NCBI RefSeq assembly: GCF_002980595.1
Contig: NZ_PVLQ01000040.1
Coordinates: 1 to 63,751 of the forward strand
Direction of reading: 5' to 3'
Length of the DNA: 63,751 bases
From: Malikia granosa
GTDB taxonomy: Bacteria; Pseudomonadota; Gammaproteobacteria; Burkholderiales; Burkholderiaceae_C
Of the stretch, positions 49,178 through 58,375 are shown piece by piece. Every line of letters starts with the position of its first letter. Position 1 is the stretch's first letter. Both the position numbers and the translations under genes were made by a program. The notes under the pieces were generated by a model. That model ran no database searches and was not told the DNA's origin. It saw nothing but the letters and a program-made list of their open reading frames with translations.

Positions 49178-51768
49178 CATGGGCGCTGCCGCTTGGCGCG
49201 GGCATAGAAGGACTTCTTGGCCCGCTCGACCGCCAGCACATAGGCCAGGGTCAGGCCGATCACGCCCAGCAGCAAGGGGACTGGCAAGGGCACGAAGCCG
49301 AAGACCGGACTCCAGGGCAGGTAGGGCAGCAGCAGCGCCACGCCGATCACGAGCCCGGTGCTGGCCAGCAGCCAGTTGCCCGGTCGGCTGCGGTAGAACG
49401 GACGCCGGGTGCGCACCACCAGCGCGATCACCAACTCGGTCAGCAGGGACTCGAGGAACCAGCCAGTGCGAAACTCCTCAGGGGTGGCCTGGAACAGCCA
49501 CAGCAGCGCGCCAAAGGTCAGCAGGTCGAACACCGAGCTCAGCAGGCCGAACAGCACCATGTAGTCGCGGATGAAGACCGTGTCCCAGCGCTGCGGCTGG
49601 CTGACCCATTCCTCGTCGACCCGGTCGCCCGCGATGGCCGTCGCCGGGATGTCGGACAGGAAGTTGTTGAGCAGGATCTGCGAGGCCAGCAGCGGCAGGA
49701 AGGGCAGGAAGACCGAGGCCAGCGCCATGCTGAACATGTTGCCGAAGTTGGCGCTGATGGTGGTCAGCACATACTTGAGCGTGTTGGCAAAGGTGATGCG
49801 GCCCTCGTCGATGCCTTGACGCAGGATGAGCAAATCCTTGCGCAGCAGCACGAAATCCGCTGCGTCCTTGGCGACATCGACCGCCGTGTCGACCGAGATG
49901 CCGACATCGGCCCGGTGCAGCGCCAGCGCATCGTTGATGCCGTCGCCCATGTAACCCACTACATGGCCGGTCTTCTGCAGCGCCAGGATGATGCGCTCCT
50001 TCTGGTTCGGATCGACCTCGGCAAACACCGTGCACTGGCGTGCCAGATGCAGCAAGGCTTCGTCGCCCATCTCGTCGAGCTGCTCGCCGGTCAGCAGCTG
50101 CTCGACCGGCAGGCCGACCGCCGTGGCGACATGCCGGGCCACCTTGCGGTTGTCGCCGGTGATGATCTTGAGCGCCACGCCGCGCTGCGCCAGGTCGACC
50201 AGGATCTGGCGCGCGTCGGCCTTGGGCGGGTCCATGAACAGCAGGAAGCCGGCAAAGCACAAGCCGCTCTCGTCGGCCCGGGTGTAGCTGTCCGGGCGCG
50301 GCTCGAGCTGGCGCGTCGCCAGACCCAGCACCCGATAGCCCTGGGTACTCCAGGCCTCGAAGCGTGCCTCGATCTGCTCGCGCCAGCCGGCATCGAGCGC
50401 GGTGGCCGGATCGCCAACGCTCGCGCAGCGGTCCAGGATCCTGTCGAGCGCGCCCTTGCTGATCAGCTGGCGCGCGCCGCCGGCATCGGCCACCACCACC
50501 GACAGGCATTTGCGCACGAAGTCATAGGGAATCTCGTCGATCTTGCGCCAGGCCGCCAGATCCAGGCCGGCCTGGCGCGTCGCGGCCAGCACCGCATCGT
50601 CGAGCGGATTGACCAGCCCGCTCTGGAACTTCGCGTTGAGCGCGGCGAGCTGCAGCAGCGTCGCGCTGGCCTGCCCGGCCGCATCGAGCGCCGCGTCGAG
50701 CGCGACCACCCCGGCCGTCAGGGTGCCGGTCTTGTCGGTGCACAGCACATCCATGCTGCCGAGGTTCTCGATCGAATTGAGCCGGCGCACGATCACGCCC
50801 TGGCTGGCCATGCGCTTGGCGCCATGCGACAGCGTGATGCTGACGATGGCCGGCAACAGCTCGGGCGTGAGCCCGACCGCCAGCGCCAGCGCAAACAGCA
50901 GCGAGGCGATCGCGGGCTTGGCGAGCAGGAGGTTGATCGCCAGCACGGCCAGCACCATCACCAGCATGAAGCGCGTGAGCAGGTCGCCAAAGCGCTGCAG
51001 GCCGCGCTCGAACTCGGTCAGCGGCGGGCGCAAGGCGAGCTTGCCGGCGATCTGGCCGAAGACCGTGGCCTTGCCGGTCCGCACGATCAGGACCTGGGCC
51101 GAGCCGCTGCTGACGCTGGTGCCCATGAAGACGCAGTTGCTGCGCTCGGCCAGGCCGGCGCTGGCGGCGAAGACCCCGGGCATTTTCTCGACCGGAAAGG
51201 TCTCGCCCGTCAGCACGGCCTGGTTGACAAAGCAGTCCTTGGCCTGCAGCAGCACCGCATCGGCGGGAACCAGGCTGCCAGCCGAGAGCTGCACCAGGTC
51301 GCCCGGCACCAGGCGCTCGGCCGGCAGCAGCTGGGGACGGCCATCGCGCCAGACCGTGGTGTGGACGATCACTTTCGAGCGCAGCTGCTCGATCGCATGG
51401 CTGGCGGCATATTCCTGGCTGAAGCCGAGCAGGGTGCTGCCGATGACAATCGCCAGCACCACCCCCGCATCGACCCATTCCGTCGCCAGCAGCGAGATCA
51501 GCGAAGCCGCGATCAGGATCAGCACCAGCGGACTGCGGAACTGGTTGAGGAACAGCCCAAGGGCCGAGGCCTGCTTCATGGCCTGGAGCGAATTGGCACC
51601 ATGGCGCAGCTGGCGCGCAGCGGCTTCGCGCGCCGACAGTCCGTGGCGCTCGGCCGCCAGCGCCTCGAGCAAGGCATCGGCGGGCAGGCTCCAGTAAGCC
51701 TCGGCCAGCCGCGAGGCCGCAGGCTGCGCGGCCTGGCGGCGCCTGGCCCAGCTGGAAAGGAAGGACAT
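49177..51768 (-). CDS. mgtA: Magnesium-translocating P-type ATPase
   Basis: An inner-membrane P3B-type ATPase of 863 aa that imports Mg2+. It has LTGET (187-191), the membrane PEL motif near 302 (VGLTPELLPAIVS), the phosphorylation site DKTGTLT (D345), the KGAL nucleotide motif (ISKGALDRIL), MDPPKADA and GDGINDALALHRADVGISVD. All ten helices and the MgtA-type C-terminus are present. No MgtC or leader peptide is visible. A Crp/Fnr regulator lies immediately upstream in the same direction. Confidence 0.95.
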   Translation of the reverse strand: MSFLSSWARRRQAAQPAASRLAEAYWSLPADALLEALAAERHGLSAREAAARQLRHGANSLQAMKQASALGLFLNQFRSPLVLILIAASLISLLATEWVDAGVVLAIVIGSTLLGFSQEYAASHAIEQLRSKVIVHTTVWRDGRPQLLPAERLVPGDLVQLSAGSLVPADAVLLQAKDCFVNQAVLTGETFPVEKMPGVFAASAGLAERSNCVFMGTSVSSGSAQVLIVRTGKATVFGQIAGKLALRPPLTEFERGLQRFGDLLTRFMLVMVLAVLAINLLLAKPAIASLLFALALAVGLTPELLPAIVSITLSHGAKRMASQGVIVRRLNSIENLGSMDVLCTDKTGTLTAGVVALDAALDAAGQASATLLQLAALNAKFQSGLVNPLDDAVLAATRQAGLDLAAWRKIDEIPYDFVRKCLSVVVADAGGARQLISKGALDRILDRCASVGDPATALDAGWREQIEARFEAWSTQGYRVLGLATRQLEPRPDSYTRADESGLCFAGFLLFMDPPKADARQILVDLAQRGVALKIITGDNRKVARHVATAVGLPVEQLLTGEQLDEMGDEALLHLARQCTVFAEVDPNQKERIILALQKTGHVVGYMGDGINDALALHRADVGISVDTAVDVAKDAADFVLLRKDLLILRQGIDEGRITFANTLKYVLTTISANFGNMFSMALASVFLPFLPLLASQILLNNFLSDIPATAIAGDRVDEEWVSQPQRWDTVFIRDYMVLFGLLSSVFDLLTFGALLWLFQATPEEFRTGWFLESLLTELVIALVVRTRRPFYRSRPGNWLLASTGLVIGVALLLPYLPWSPVFGFVPLPVPLLLGVIGLTLAYVLAVERAKKSFYARAKRQRP

Positions 51769-51795
51769 GGCTGGACTTCCTTTCCGTGCAGCGGC

Positions 51796-52584
51796 TCAGC
51801 CGAGCGCGTTTTGCGGCCAGCGGCCGAGCAGCGGCGACAGGCGCGTGGCCCCGGACTGCAGCGGGCGCTGCAGCACCGGCTCGGGCAGCAGGCGGTCGTA
51901 TTCCGCCTTGATGCAGCGATAGCATTCGCAAGCCCGCTGTTCCAGGCCGGGCCGGTCGAGCAAGGTGATGCGGCCACGGGCGTAGCGGATCAGGCCGGCG
52001 CGCTGCAGCTTGAGCGCGGCCTCGGTCACGCCCTCGCGGCGAACGCCCAGCATATTGGCCATCAGCTCCTGGGTCATGCGCAGCTCCTGGCCCGGCACGC
52101 GATCCAGGCTCAGCAGCAGCCAGCGGCTCAAGGCCTGCTCGACCGAATGGTGACGGTTGCAGGCGGCAGTCTGCGCCATCTGGGCGATCAAGGCCTGGGT
52201 GTAGCACAGCAGCAGCTGCTGCACCTGGCCCGACTGCGCGAAGCGGCGCCGCAGGGCCGAGGCAGGCAGCAGCAAGGCCTGGCCGGCGCAAAGCACCATG
52301 GCATGGCTGGTCGAGGCCCCGCCACCCATGAAGCTCGACACACCCACCATGCCCTCCTGCCCCACCAGGGCCACCTCGGCGCTGGCACCGCTCTCGGTCA
52401 CCTGGTAGAGCGCCACCAGGGCCGTGAGCGGAAAGTAGACATGGGACGGGCTGCTGCCCGACTCGCAGATCAGCCGGCCAGCGGGCAGGTCGACAGGCTC
52501 AAGCAAGACATGCCAGTAGGGCCACTCGGTATCGGGCAACGAGGCCAGCAGTTGATTCTTCGATCGCAGCTTGGACAAGACCAT
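51796..52584 (-). CDS. Crp/Fnr-family transcriptional regulator
   Basis: A 262-aa regulator with an N-terminal cyclic-nucleotide-binding-like beta barrel (VDLPAGRLICESGSSPSHVYFP, VALVGQEGMVGVSSFMGG) and a C-terminal winged helix (LRMTQELMANMLGVRREGVTEAALKLQRAGLIRYARGRITL in two parts around RREGVTEAA). The Fnr cysteine set is absent, so it does not hold an Fe-S cluster of that type. The C-terminus has a cluster of Cys (RACECYRCI). This subgroup is frequent in Burkholderiales. Its stop is 27 bp before mgtA, so it may control that gene. Confidence 0.87.
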   Translation of the reverse strand: MVLSKLRSKNQLLASLPDTEWPYWHVLLEPVDLPAGRLICESGSSPSHVYFPLTALVALYQVTESGASAEVALVGQEGMVGVSSFMGGGASTSHAMVLCAGQALLLPASALRRRFAQSGQVQQLLLCYTQALIAQMAQTAACNRHHSVEQALSRWLLLSLDRVPGQELRMTQELMANMLGVRREGVTEAALKLQRAGLIRYARGRITLLDRPGLEQRACECYRCIKAEYDRLLPEPVLQRPLQSGATRLSPLLGRWPQNALG

Positions 52585-52670
52585 GAATGCACTCCCTGGA
52601 TCGGCCTGGTGGCCGAATTCTTATTTTTTTCATATTTTATACAGGATGTGGCATGGGCAGGCCAGGGCGC

Positions 52671-55600
52671 TCAGGGCTGCGGCAAGCCGGCCGGGGCCGG
52701 CAGCAGGCGGTCGCGCATGGCCTCCAGCGTGTCGAGGGCGGCCTCGAAATCGAAGACGCCGAGCTGTTCGAGCAGCGTCGCGAGCTCACTGGCAGCCGCG
52801 TGCTGACCCAGGTGCTGCTGCAGGCTCGCCAGCAGCGCTGCCGGCACCAGGCGATGGCGCTGCAGCAGCTGCTCGACCTCGGCCAGCTCCTGCAGCGCCG
52901 CCTCCGGCTGTGCCGGCAGGGTCTGGCTGGGGATGGCGGGAAGGGCCGCCTGCAGCGCGGCACGGGCGGCGCGCAAGGCATGCAGGCAGTCGTCGCGACA
53001 GGGCTGGAGCCTGGCCGGATCGACCTCGGCCTGGCCGGCCACCCCATCCTTGAGCAACGCCAGGAGCCGCGCCGCGGCCGCCTGCAGCCGCACGGCCCCG
53101 ACATTGGCGGCCACGCCGAGCAGGGTGTGGGCCAGTCGCTGCGCGATGGCGTGCTGCCCGTCCAGGATGGCGGCATCGAATTGCCCAGCCCATTCATCGG
53201 GCTCGAAGTCGGCCAGGAACTGGCGCAGCACGCGCAGCAACAGCTCCGGGTCATGCCCGAGCCGATCGAGCGTCTGTGCCAGCTCGAAGCCGTCGAGCTG
53301 CGTCGGCAGCATGGCCGGCGGCGCCATGGATGGCTGCGGCAAGTCAGCCACGGCCGCCTGGGCCGGACCGGCATCGGCGGCAGACTCGGCAAGGGGCAAC
53401 TGCTGTGGCAGCCAGCGCGACAAGACCGTGCGCAACTGCTGCGCGTCGACCGGCTTGCTGACAAAGTCGTTCATGCCAGCCTCGAGCACGCGGCGCCGGT
53501 CGTCGGCGAAGGCCGCCGCGGTCATGGCAACGATAGGCAGGTCGCGGCCCCAGCGGGTCGCACGGATCGCCGCGGTCGCCTCGAAGCCGTCCATGACGGG
53601 CATCTGCAGGTCCATCAGCACCAGGGCACAGGGATGCTCGGCCAGCTTCTGCAGCGCCTCGCGCCCGTTGCTGGCGACCGTCACCCGCAGCCCCATCTTG
53701 CCCAGCATGGCCAGTGCCACTTCCTGGTTGGTGGCATTGTCCTCGACCAGCAGCAATTCGGCGCCACGGGCAGGACCGGCCTGCTGGTCGGAGCGGGACT
53801 CCTGGCCTGCCTCCACTGGCTGGCGCATGAAACCACGCTGCGCGAGCACGGCATCGGACGGGCGCGAGGTCGTGAGCGACTGGCGCTGACCCGGTGGCAA
53901 GAGGGATGGTGCGGTGGGCGCGGTACCGGGTATCAAGGGCAGAGTGAACCAGAAGGTCGCCCCACAACCGAGCTCGCTGTAGACGCCGATTTCGCCCCCC
54001 ATCAGTTCGACCAGGCGCTTGGCAATGGTGAGCCCCAGGCCGGTGCCGCCAAAGCGCCGGGTGGTGGAGTTGTCGGCCTGCACAAAGGGCTGGAACAGTC
54101 GCTCGATCTGCTCGCGCGACAGGCCGATGCCGGTATCCGACACCTCGAAGCGCAGACCCTGCTGCCCGCCTGCGCCAGGCAGCGCCCGCGCCAGCAGGTG
54201 CACGCTGCCCTGCTCGGTGAACTTGACCGCATTGCCCAGCAGGTTGACCAGTACCTGGCCCAGGCGCAAGGCGTCGCCACGATAACGCGGCGACAGTCCG
54301 GGCGACAGATCGAGCACCAGCTCCACCCCCTTGGCGCTGGCGGCCAGCGCGAACAGATCGATGGCGTCGCGCAGCACCTCCTCGAGTTCGAACGGCACCA
54401 TTTCCAGGTCGACCGCGCCGGCATCGAGCTTGGAGAAGTCCAGGATGTCGTTCAGGATGCGCAACAGCGCGCGGGACGATTTCTGCACCTTGTCGACCAG
54501 TTGGCGCTGCTGGGCGTTCAGGCCGGAATCGGCCAGGATGTCGAGAAAGCCGAGTACCGCGTTCATCGGCGTGCGCACCTCGTGGCTCATGTTGGCGACG
54601 AAGGCGCTCTTGGCCCGGCTGGCCTGCTCGGCGGCTTCCTTGGCCTCCAGCAGGTTCTGCTCGACCCGCCTTTGTTCGGTGATGTCTTCCACCATGCACA
54701 GATGGCGCGGACTCTCGCTGGGATCGACCTGCACCCGCGCCACCGTCAGGCGGACCCAGACCACCGACCCATCGGGCCTGAGGTAGCGCTTGTTCATCTG
54801 GAAGCCGGAGATTTCGCCCGCATTCAGGCGCGCCATCTGGTCCAGGTCGGGCTGGATGTCGTCCGGATGCGTGATCTTCATCCAGTCGGCATGGCGCATC
54901 TCCTCGACGCTGCGGCCGGAGATGGCCGCATAGCGCTCGTTGCACTCGTAGATATGCCCGCTGCGCGAACCGGTCAGCGCGATGCCGATCGGGACCTGGG
55001 CGAAGATGGCGTGGAAGCGCGCCTCGGACGCCGTCATCGCCGCCAGCGCCTGCTCGATCTGCTGCCGGGACTGGATCAGCTGCTCCCGGACCTCGACCTC
55101 GGACTGGATGTCGCGCCAGCCGCCGACGCGGGCCTCGACCTGGCCGGTGTCGCCCAGCACCGCCTTGACGCTGACCGAGACCCAGTGTAAGCCGCCGTCG
55201 CGGGTGGGAATGCGCAGCTCGAAGGTCACGCGCTCGCCCTGCTGGGTGCGCTGCTCGACGTCCCGGATCACCGGCCAGTCATCCGGATGGGCAAATTCGG
55301 TATAGGGCTTGCCGACCATTTCCTCGGGCTGCCAGCCCACCAGCATCGTGACCGATGGCGATACCCACTCGAAGCGGCCGTCATGGTTGGCGCGAAACAC
55401 GACGTCCGAGGCGTTGTCGGCCAGCAGCTGGATTTCGGCGGTACGCTCGCGCACCTTGGACTCCAGGCTGGCGTTGAGGTCGCGCAAGGCCTGCTCCATG
55501 GCCAGCCGCTCGCTGATGTTGATCAGCACGGCGTGGGTGCACAGGAACTGGTCATGGCTGTCGTGCTGGGTCCGGCAATGGGCGATCACCGTCACCCGGT

Positions 55601-57335
55601 GCCCGTCGCGGTGCCTGAGCCACAGCTCGCCACTGAAGTTGCGCTGCTTCTTGACCTCGGCAAAGCAGTCAGCGAAGGCGCAGTCGGCATTCGTCCAGTG
55701 CACCTCGAACGACAGCCCCATCATCTGGGCGGGCGACTCGTAGCCCAGCAGCGCTGCCATTTCCTGGTTGGCATCGAGCCAGCGGCCCTCGGCATCGAGC
55801 GACTGGTAGGCGATCGGCAGGTATTCGAACAGGTCGCGGAAACGCCGCTCGCTTTCGCGCAGGGCCTGCTCGGAACGCTTGCGCACGGTCACGTCCAGGC
55901 ACAGGCCGGAGAAATGCTGGGGCTGACCGGCAGCGTTGTAGCCCGCCTGGCCAAAGGCGTCGATCCAGCGGATCGTGCCATCGGGCCAGATGACGCGGTA
56001 GCTCGCGACAAACGGTTGGTGGGCTTGCAGCGCCTCGGCGATGGCCGCCTCGGCCGCCGGCAGGTCGTCGGGATGCACGACCTGGCGCCAGGTCGCGAAA
56101 CTGGCCGATGCGGTCGCGGGATCCAAGCCGAACAGCATGAACATCTGCTGCGACCAGTGCAGCTGTTCGGGGCCGAGGCTCATGTCCCAGCTCCAGAAGC
56201 CGACGCCAGCGCCCTGCTCTGCCAGCGTCACCAGGTCGAGCGACTTCTGCAGCGCGGCCTGGCTTTGCTGCAACTGGCGCGCCGTCGCCAGGTCAGCGGC
56301 CGCGGCATCATGCGTGCTCAACAGCCGGCTGTAGCGGCGCACGCCAACGGCCAGCAGCAACAGGATGATGCCGGCATTGAGCAGCAGCGGCGGCCAGTCC
56401 TGCCACCAGAGCTGCCTGAGCTGGTCGGGACCCAGGTGGCTGACCAGCTTCCAGTTGTCGGCCGCCTGCAGCCGGCCCGGCAGCAGGGCCGTCGGTTCGA
56501 TGCTGCGCCAGACCCACAGGCCGCTGTCGTCGAGCAGCCGGCCCGAAGGGGCCGCGGCCATGCGCGCCCAGGCCCGGGGCTGGCGACCGGGCAGCGGCTG
56601 CTCGGGCCCGAACAGGGAAGCCCAGACGTCCTGCGGATCGGGAGCCAGCAAGCGGCTGCCCTCGGAGTTGAGCAGCAGGCGCTGCTCGCCATGGGTCACC
56701 GGGGTACCGGCGACATAGGAATCGATCAGCTGCTGGCCCGAGATATTGAGCACCAGCAGGCCCTGGTCCACCCCCGCTACCCGCGGCAGATGGATGGCGG
56801 CGCGCAGCACGGGCCGGTACGGGATTTCCACCTGGCCATGCTCGACATTGAGATCGAGCGCCGAGAGATAGAGCTGACCCGGCGGCAGGCGCATGGTGGT
56901 GATGAAATAGGGCCGGTCGCCCTTGTACTGCAAGTCCGCCGAGCGCAGCAGCTGGCCGGCGACACGCTGGACGCGCACCCGCTCCATGCCATCGGGCCCC
57001 AGCCAGCGCGCCTGCAGATAGCCCGGATTGCGCAGCAGCAGCGAGCGCAGGGACTCCTCCATCAGGCCGAGGGCAGCAATCGGCGGCGCGCTCAAGGCGC
57101 GCTGCAGCGCCGGCTCCTGCACCAGGCCTTGCAGGTGCAGCAGCGGATGCTCCAGGTCATGGGACACCATCCTGGCACTGGAATCCAGTTGCATCACTTC
57201 GCCAGCCTCGAAGGCGTCCAGGCTGGACTGGCTCAGGCTGACCCCCACATAGGTCGTCAAGCCGCCCATGAGCAGCAGCAGCGGCAGGTAGATCACCAGA
57301 AACCGCTTCATCGGGGAAAACACTCTGGTCGACAT
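52671..57335 (-). CDS. Very large hybrid sensor histidine kinase with PAS array, REC and HPt domains
   Basis: A 1554-aa membrane kinase. Two helices (about 11-33 and 322-340) enclose a 290-residue periplasmic sensor of dCache-like layout. Four or more PAS/PAC units follow (about 390-890; sites such as GVGFWSWDMSLG, DLFEYLPIAYQSLD, DNASDVVFRANHDG, IFAQVPIGIALTG). The core has His918 (MSHEVRTPMNAVLG), HATPase motifs (LLGNAVKF, DTGIGL, GGTGLGL), a receiver (LLLVEDNATNQEVAL, LMDLQMPVMDG) and a C-terminal HPt (IAQRLAHTLLGVAANVGA). The SD is poor at the first ATG, and an ATG eight codons later is an alternative start. Confidence 0.92.
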   Translation of the reverse strand: MSTRVFSPMKRFLVIYLPLLLLMGGLTTYVGVSLSQSSLDAFEAGEVMQLDSSARMVSHDLEHPLLHLQGLVQEPALQRALSAPPIAALGLMEESLRSLLLRNPGYLQARWLGPDGMERVRVQRVAGQLLRSADLQYKGDRPYFITTMRLPPGQLYLSALDLNVEHGQVEIPYRPVLRAAIHLPRVAGVDQGLLVLNISGQQLIDSYVAGTPVTHGEQRLLLNSEGSRLLAPDPQDVWASLFGPEQPLPGRQPRAWARMAAAPSGRLLDDSGLWVWRSIEPTALLPGRLQAADNWKLVSHLGPDQLRQLWWQDWPPLLLNAGIILLLLAVGVRRYSRLLSTHDAAAADLATARQLQQSQAALQKSLDLVTLAEQGAGVGFWSWDMSLGPEQLHWSQQMFMLFGLDPATASASFATWRQVVHPDDLPAAEAAIAEALQAHQPFVASYRVIWPDGTIRWIDAFGQAGYNAAGQPQHFSGLCLDVTVRKRSEQALRESERRFRDLFEYLPIAYQSLDAEGRWLDANQEMAALLGYESPAQMMGLSFEVHWTNADCAFADCFAEVKKQRNFSGELWLRHRDGHRVTVIAHCRTQHDSHDQFLCTHAVLINISERLAMEQALRDLNASLESKVRERTAEIQLLADNASDVVFRANHDGRFEWVSPSVTMLVGWQPEEMVGKPYTEFAHPDDWPVIRDVEQRTQQGERVTFELRIPTRDGGLHWVSVSVKAVLGDTGQVEARVGGWRDIQSEVEVREQLIQSRQQIEQALAAMTASEARFHAIFAQVPIGIALTGSRSGHIYECNERYAAISGRSVEEMRHADWMKITHPDDIQPDLDQMARLNAGEISGFQMNKRYLRPDGSVVWVRLTVARVQVDPSESPRHLCMVEDITEQRRVEQNLLEAKEAAEQASRAKSAFVANMSHEVRTPMNAVLGFLDILADSGLNAQQRQLVDKVQKSSRALLRILNDILDFSKLDAGAVDLEMVPFELEEVLRDAIDLFALAASAKGVELVLDLSPGLSPRYRGDALRLGQVLVNLLGNAVKFTEQGSVHLLARALPGAGGQQGLRFEVSDTGIGLSREQIERLFQPFVQADNSTTRRFGGTGLGLTIAKRLVELMGGEIGVYSELGCGATFWFTLPLIPGTAPTAPSLLPPGQRQSLTTSRPSDAVLAQRGFMRQPVEAGQESRSDQQAGPARGAELLLVEDNATNQEVALAMLGKMGLRVTVASNGREALQKLAEHPCALVLMDLQMPVMDGFEATAAIRATRWGRDLPIVAMTAAAFADDRRRVLEAGMNDFVSKPVDAQQLRTVLSRWLPQQLPLAESAADAGPAQAAVADLPQPSMAPPAMLPTQLDGFELAQTLDRLGHDPELLLRVLRQFLADFEPDEWAGQFDAAILDGQHAIAQRLAHTLLGVAANVGAVRLQAAAARLLALLKDGVAGQAEVDPARLQPCRDDCLHALRAARAALQAALPAIPSQTLPAQPEAALQELAEVEQLLQRHRLVPAALLASLQQHLGQHAAASELATLLEQLGVFDFEAALDTLEAMRDRLLPAPAGLPQP

Positions 57336-57394
57336 AGCTCAGTGGCGTCGCTGGCGCTGCCAGCCAGTTGCGGGGGAATGGAAATCGCGCGGCT

Positions 57395-58336
57395 TCATGG
57401 GCGCCTTGGACGGGCACTCATCCCGGGCTGGTACAGCTGCACCTGGTTGCGGCCGCTGGCCTTGGCCTGGTACATCGCGCTATCGGTATGGCAGAGCAGC
57501 TCGAGCGCATCCGAGCCATGCTCCGGATGGAGCGCCAGGCCTATCGTCGCCGAAATCGACAGCAGCCGGCCCTCCACCACAAAGGGCTGGTTCAGGGCCA
57601 GCCGGACCTTCTCGGCCACCTGGAAGGCCGCAGCGGCATCCTCGATGCCATGCAGCAGCAGCACGAACTCGTCGCCGCCCAGGCGTGCGACGGTATCCGA
57701 CTCGCGCACGCTGGCGCTCATGCGCCGGGCCGCCTGCTGCAGCAAGGCGTCGCCGGCCGCATGGCCATGGCAGTCGTTGACCGGCTTGAAGCGGTCCAGG
57801 TCCAGGAACAGCAGCGCCAGCTGGCTCTGCTTGCGCCGCGCCAGCGCCAAGCCCTGCCGGAGGCGATCCTGGAACAGCGCGCGGTTGGGCAGGCCGGTCA
57901 GCGAGTCGTGGTAGGCCTGGAACGCCATCTGCTGGAGGGCCTGCTCGCGCTCGATCAGGCGCTGGCTCAGCTCGAGCTGCAGCTGCACGCGCGCGCGCAC
58001 GACCGCCGGATTGATCGGCTTGTGGATGAAGTCGACCGCGCCGGCAGCCAGGGCCTGGGTCTCGCTGACGCTGTCGCTCAGGGCCGTGACAAAGATGACC
58101 GGAATGGACCGGGTCGCCGGATCGCCTTGCAGGACTTCGAGCACCTGGTAGCCGTCCATGCCAGGCATCATGACGTCGAGCAGGATCAGGTCCGGCGCCT
58201 GCTGGCGCACCAGCGCCAGCGCCTGCGGCCCCGAGGTGGCGAACTGGAGATCGTAGCGCTCGGCCAGGCTGGCGGCCAGCACTTCGAGGTTGAGCGCGAA
58301 ATCGTCGACGAGCAGGAGGTGGGCAAGTGGCGTCAT
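57395..58336 (-). CDS. Response regulator diguanylate cyclase (REC-GGDEF)
   Basis: A 313-aa protein. The receiver (HLLLVDDFALNLEVL; phospho-Asp in LILLDVMMPGMDGYQV; Lys in FIHKPINP) is linked to a GGDEF domain. The domain has an intact active site (RLGGDEFVLLL) and the inhibitory site RESD five residues upstream of it, so it should make c-di-GMP with product feedback. Its receiver is strikingly similar, including at DNA level, to that of the phosphatase gene next to it. It lies 59 bp upstream of the large kinase. Confidence 0.94.
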   Translation of the reverse strand: MTPLAHLLLVDDFALNLEVLAASLAERYDLQFATSGPQALALVRQQAPDLILLDVMMPGMDGYQVLEVLQGDPATRSIPVIFVTALSDSVSETQALAAGAVDFIHKPINPAVVRARVQLQLELSQRLIEREQALQQMAFQAYHDSLTGLPNRALFQDRLRQGLALARRKQSQLALLFLDLDRFKPVNDCHGHAAGDALLQQAARRMSASVRESDTVARLGGDEFVLLLHGIEDAAAAFQVAEKVRLALNQPFVVEGRLLSISATIGLALHPEHGSDALELLCHTDSAMYQAKASGRNQVQLYQPGMSARPRRP

Positions 58337-58375
58337 GCGATCAGGCTGCCAGGAAAATTGCAGCGACGCCAGACC

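Noticed and set aside
49816-52806. 996-codon open frame antisense to mgtA and the Crp/Fnr gene
   Set aside because: It is a GC-rich shadow; mgtA has all P-type ATPase motifs on the other strand.
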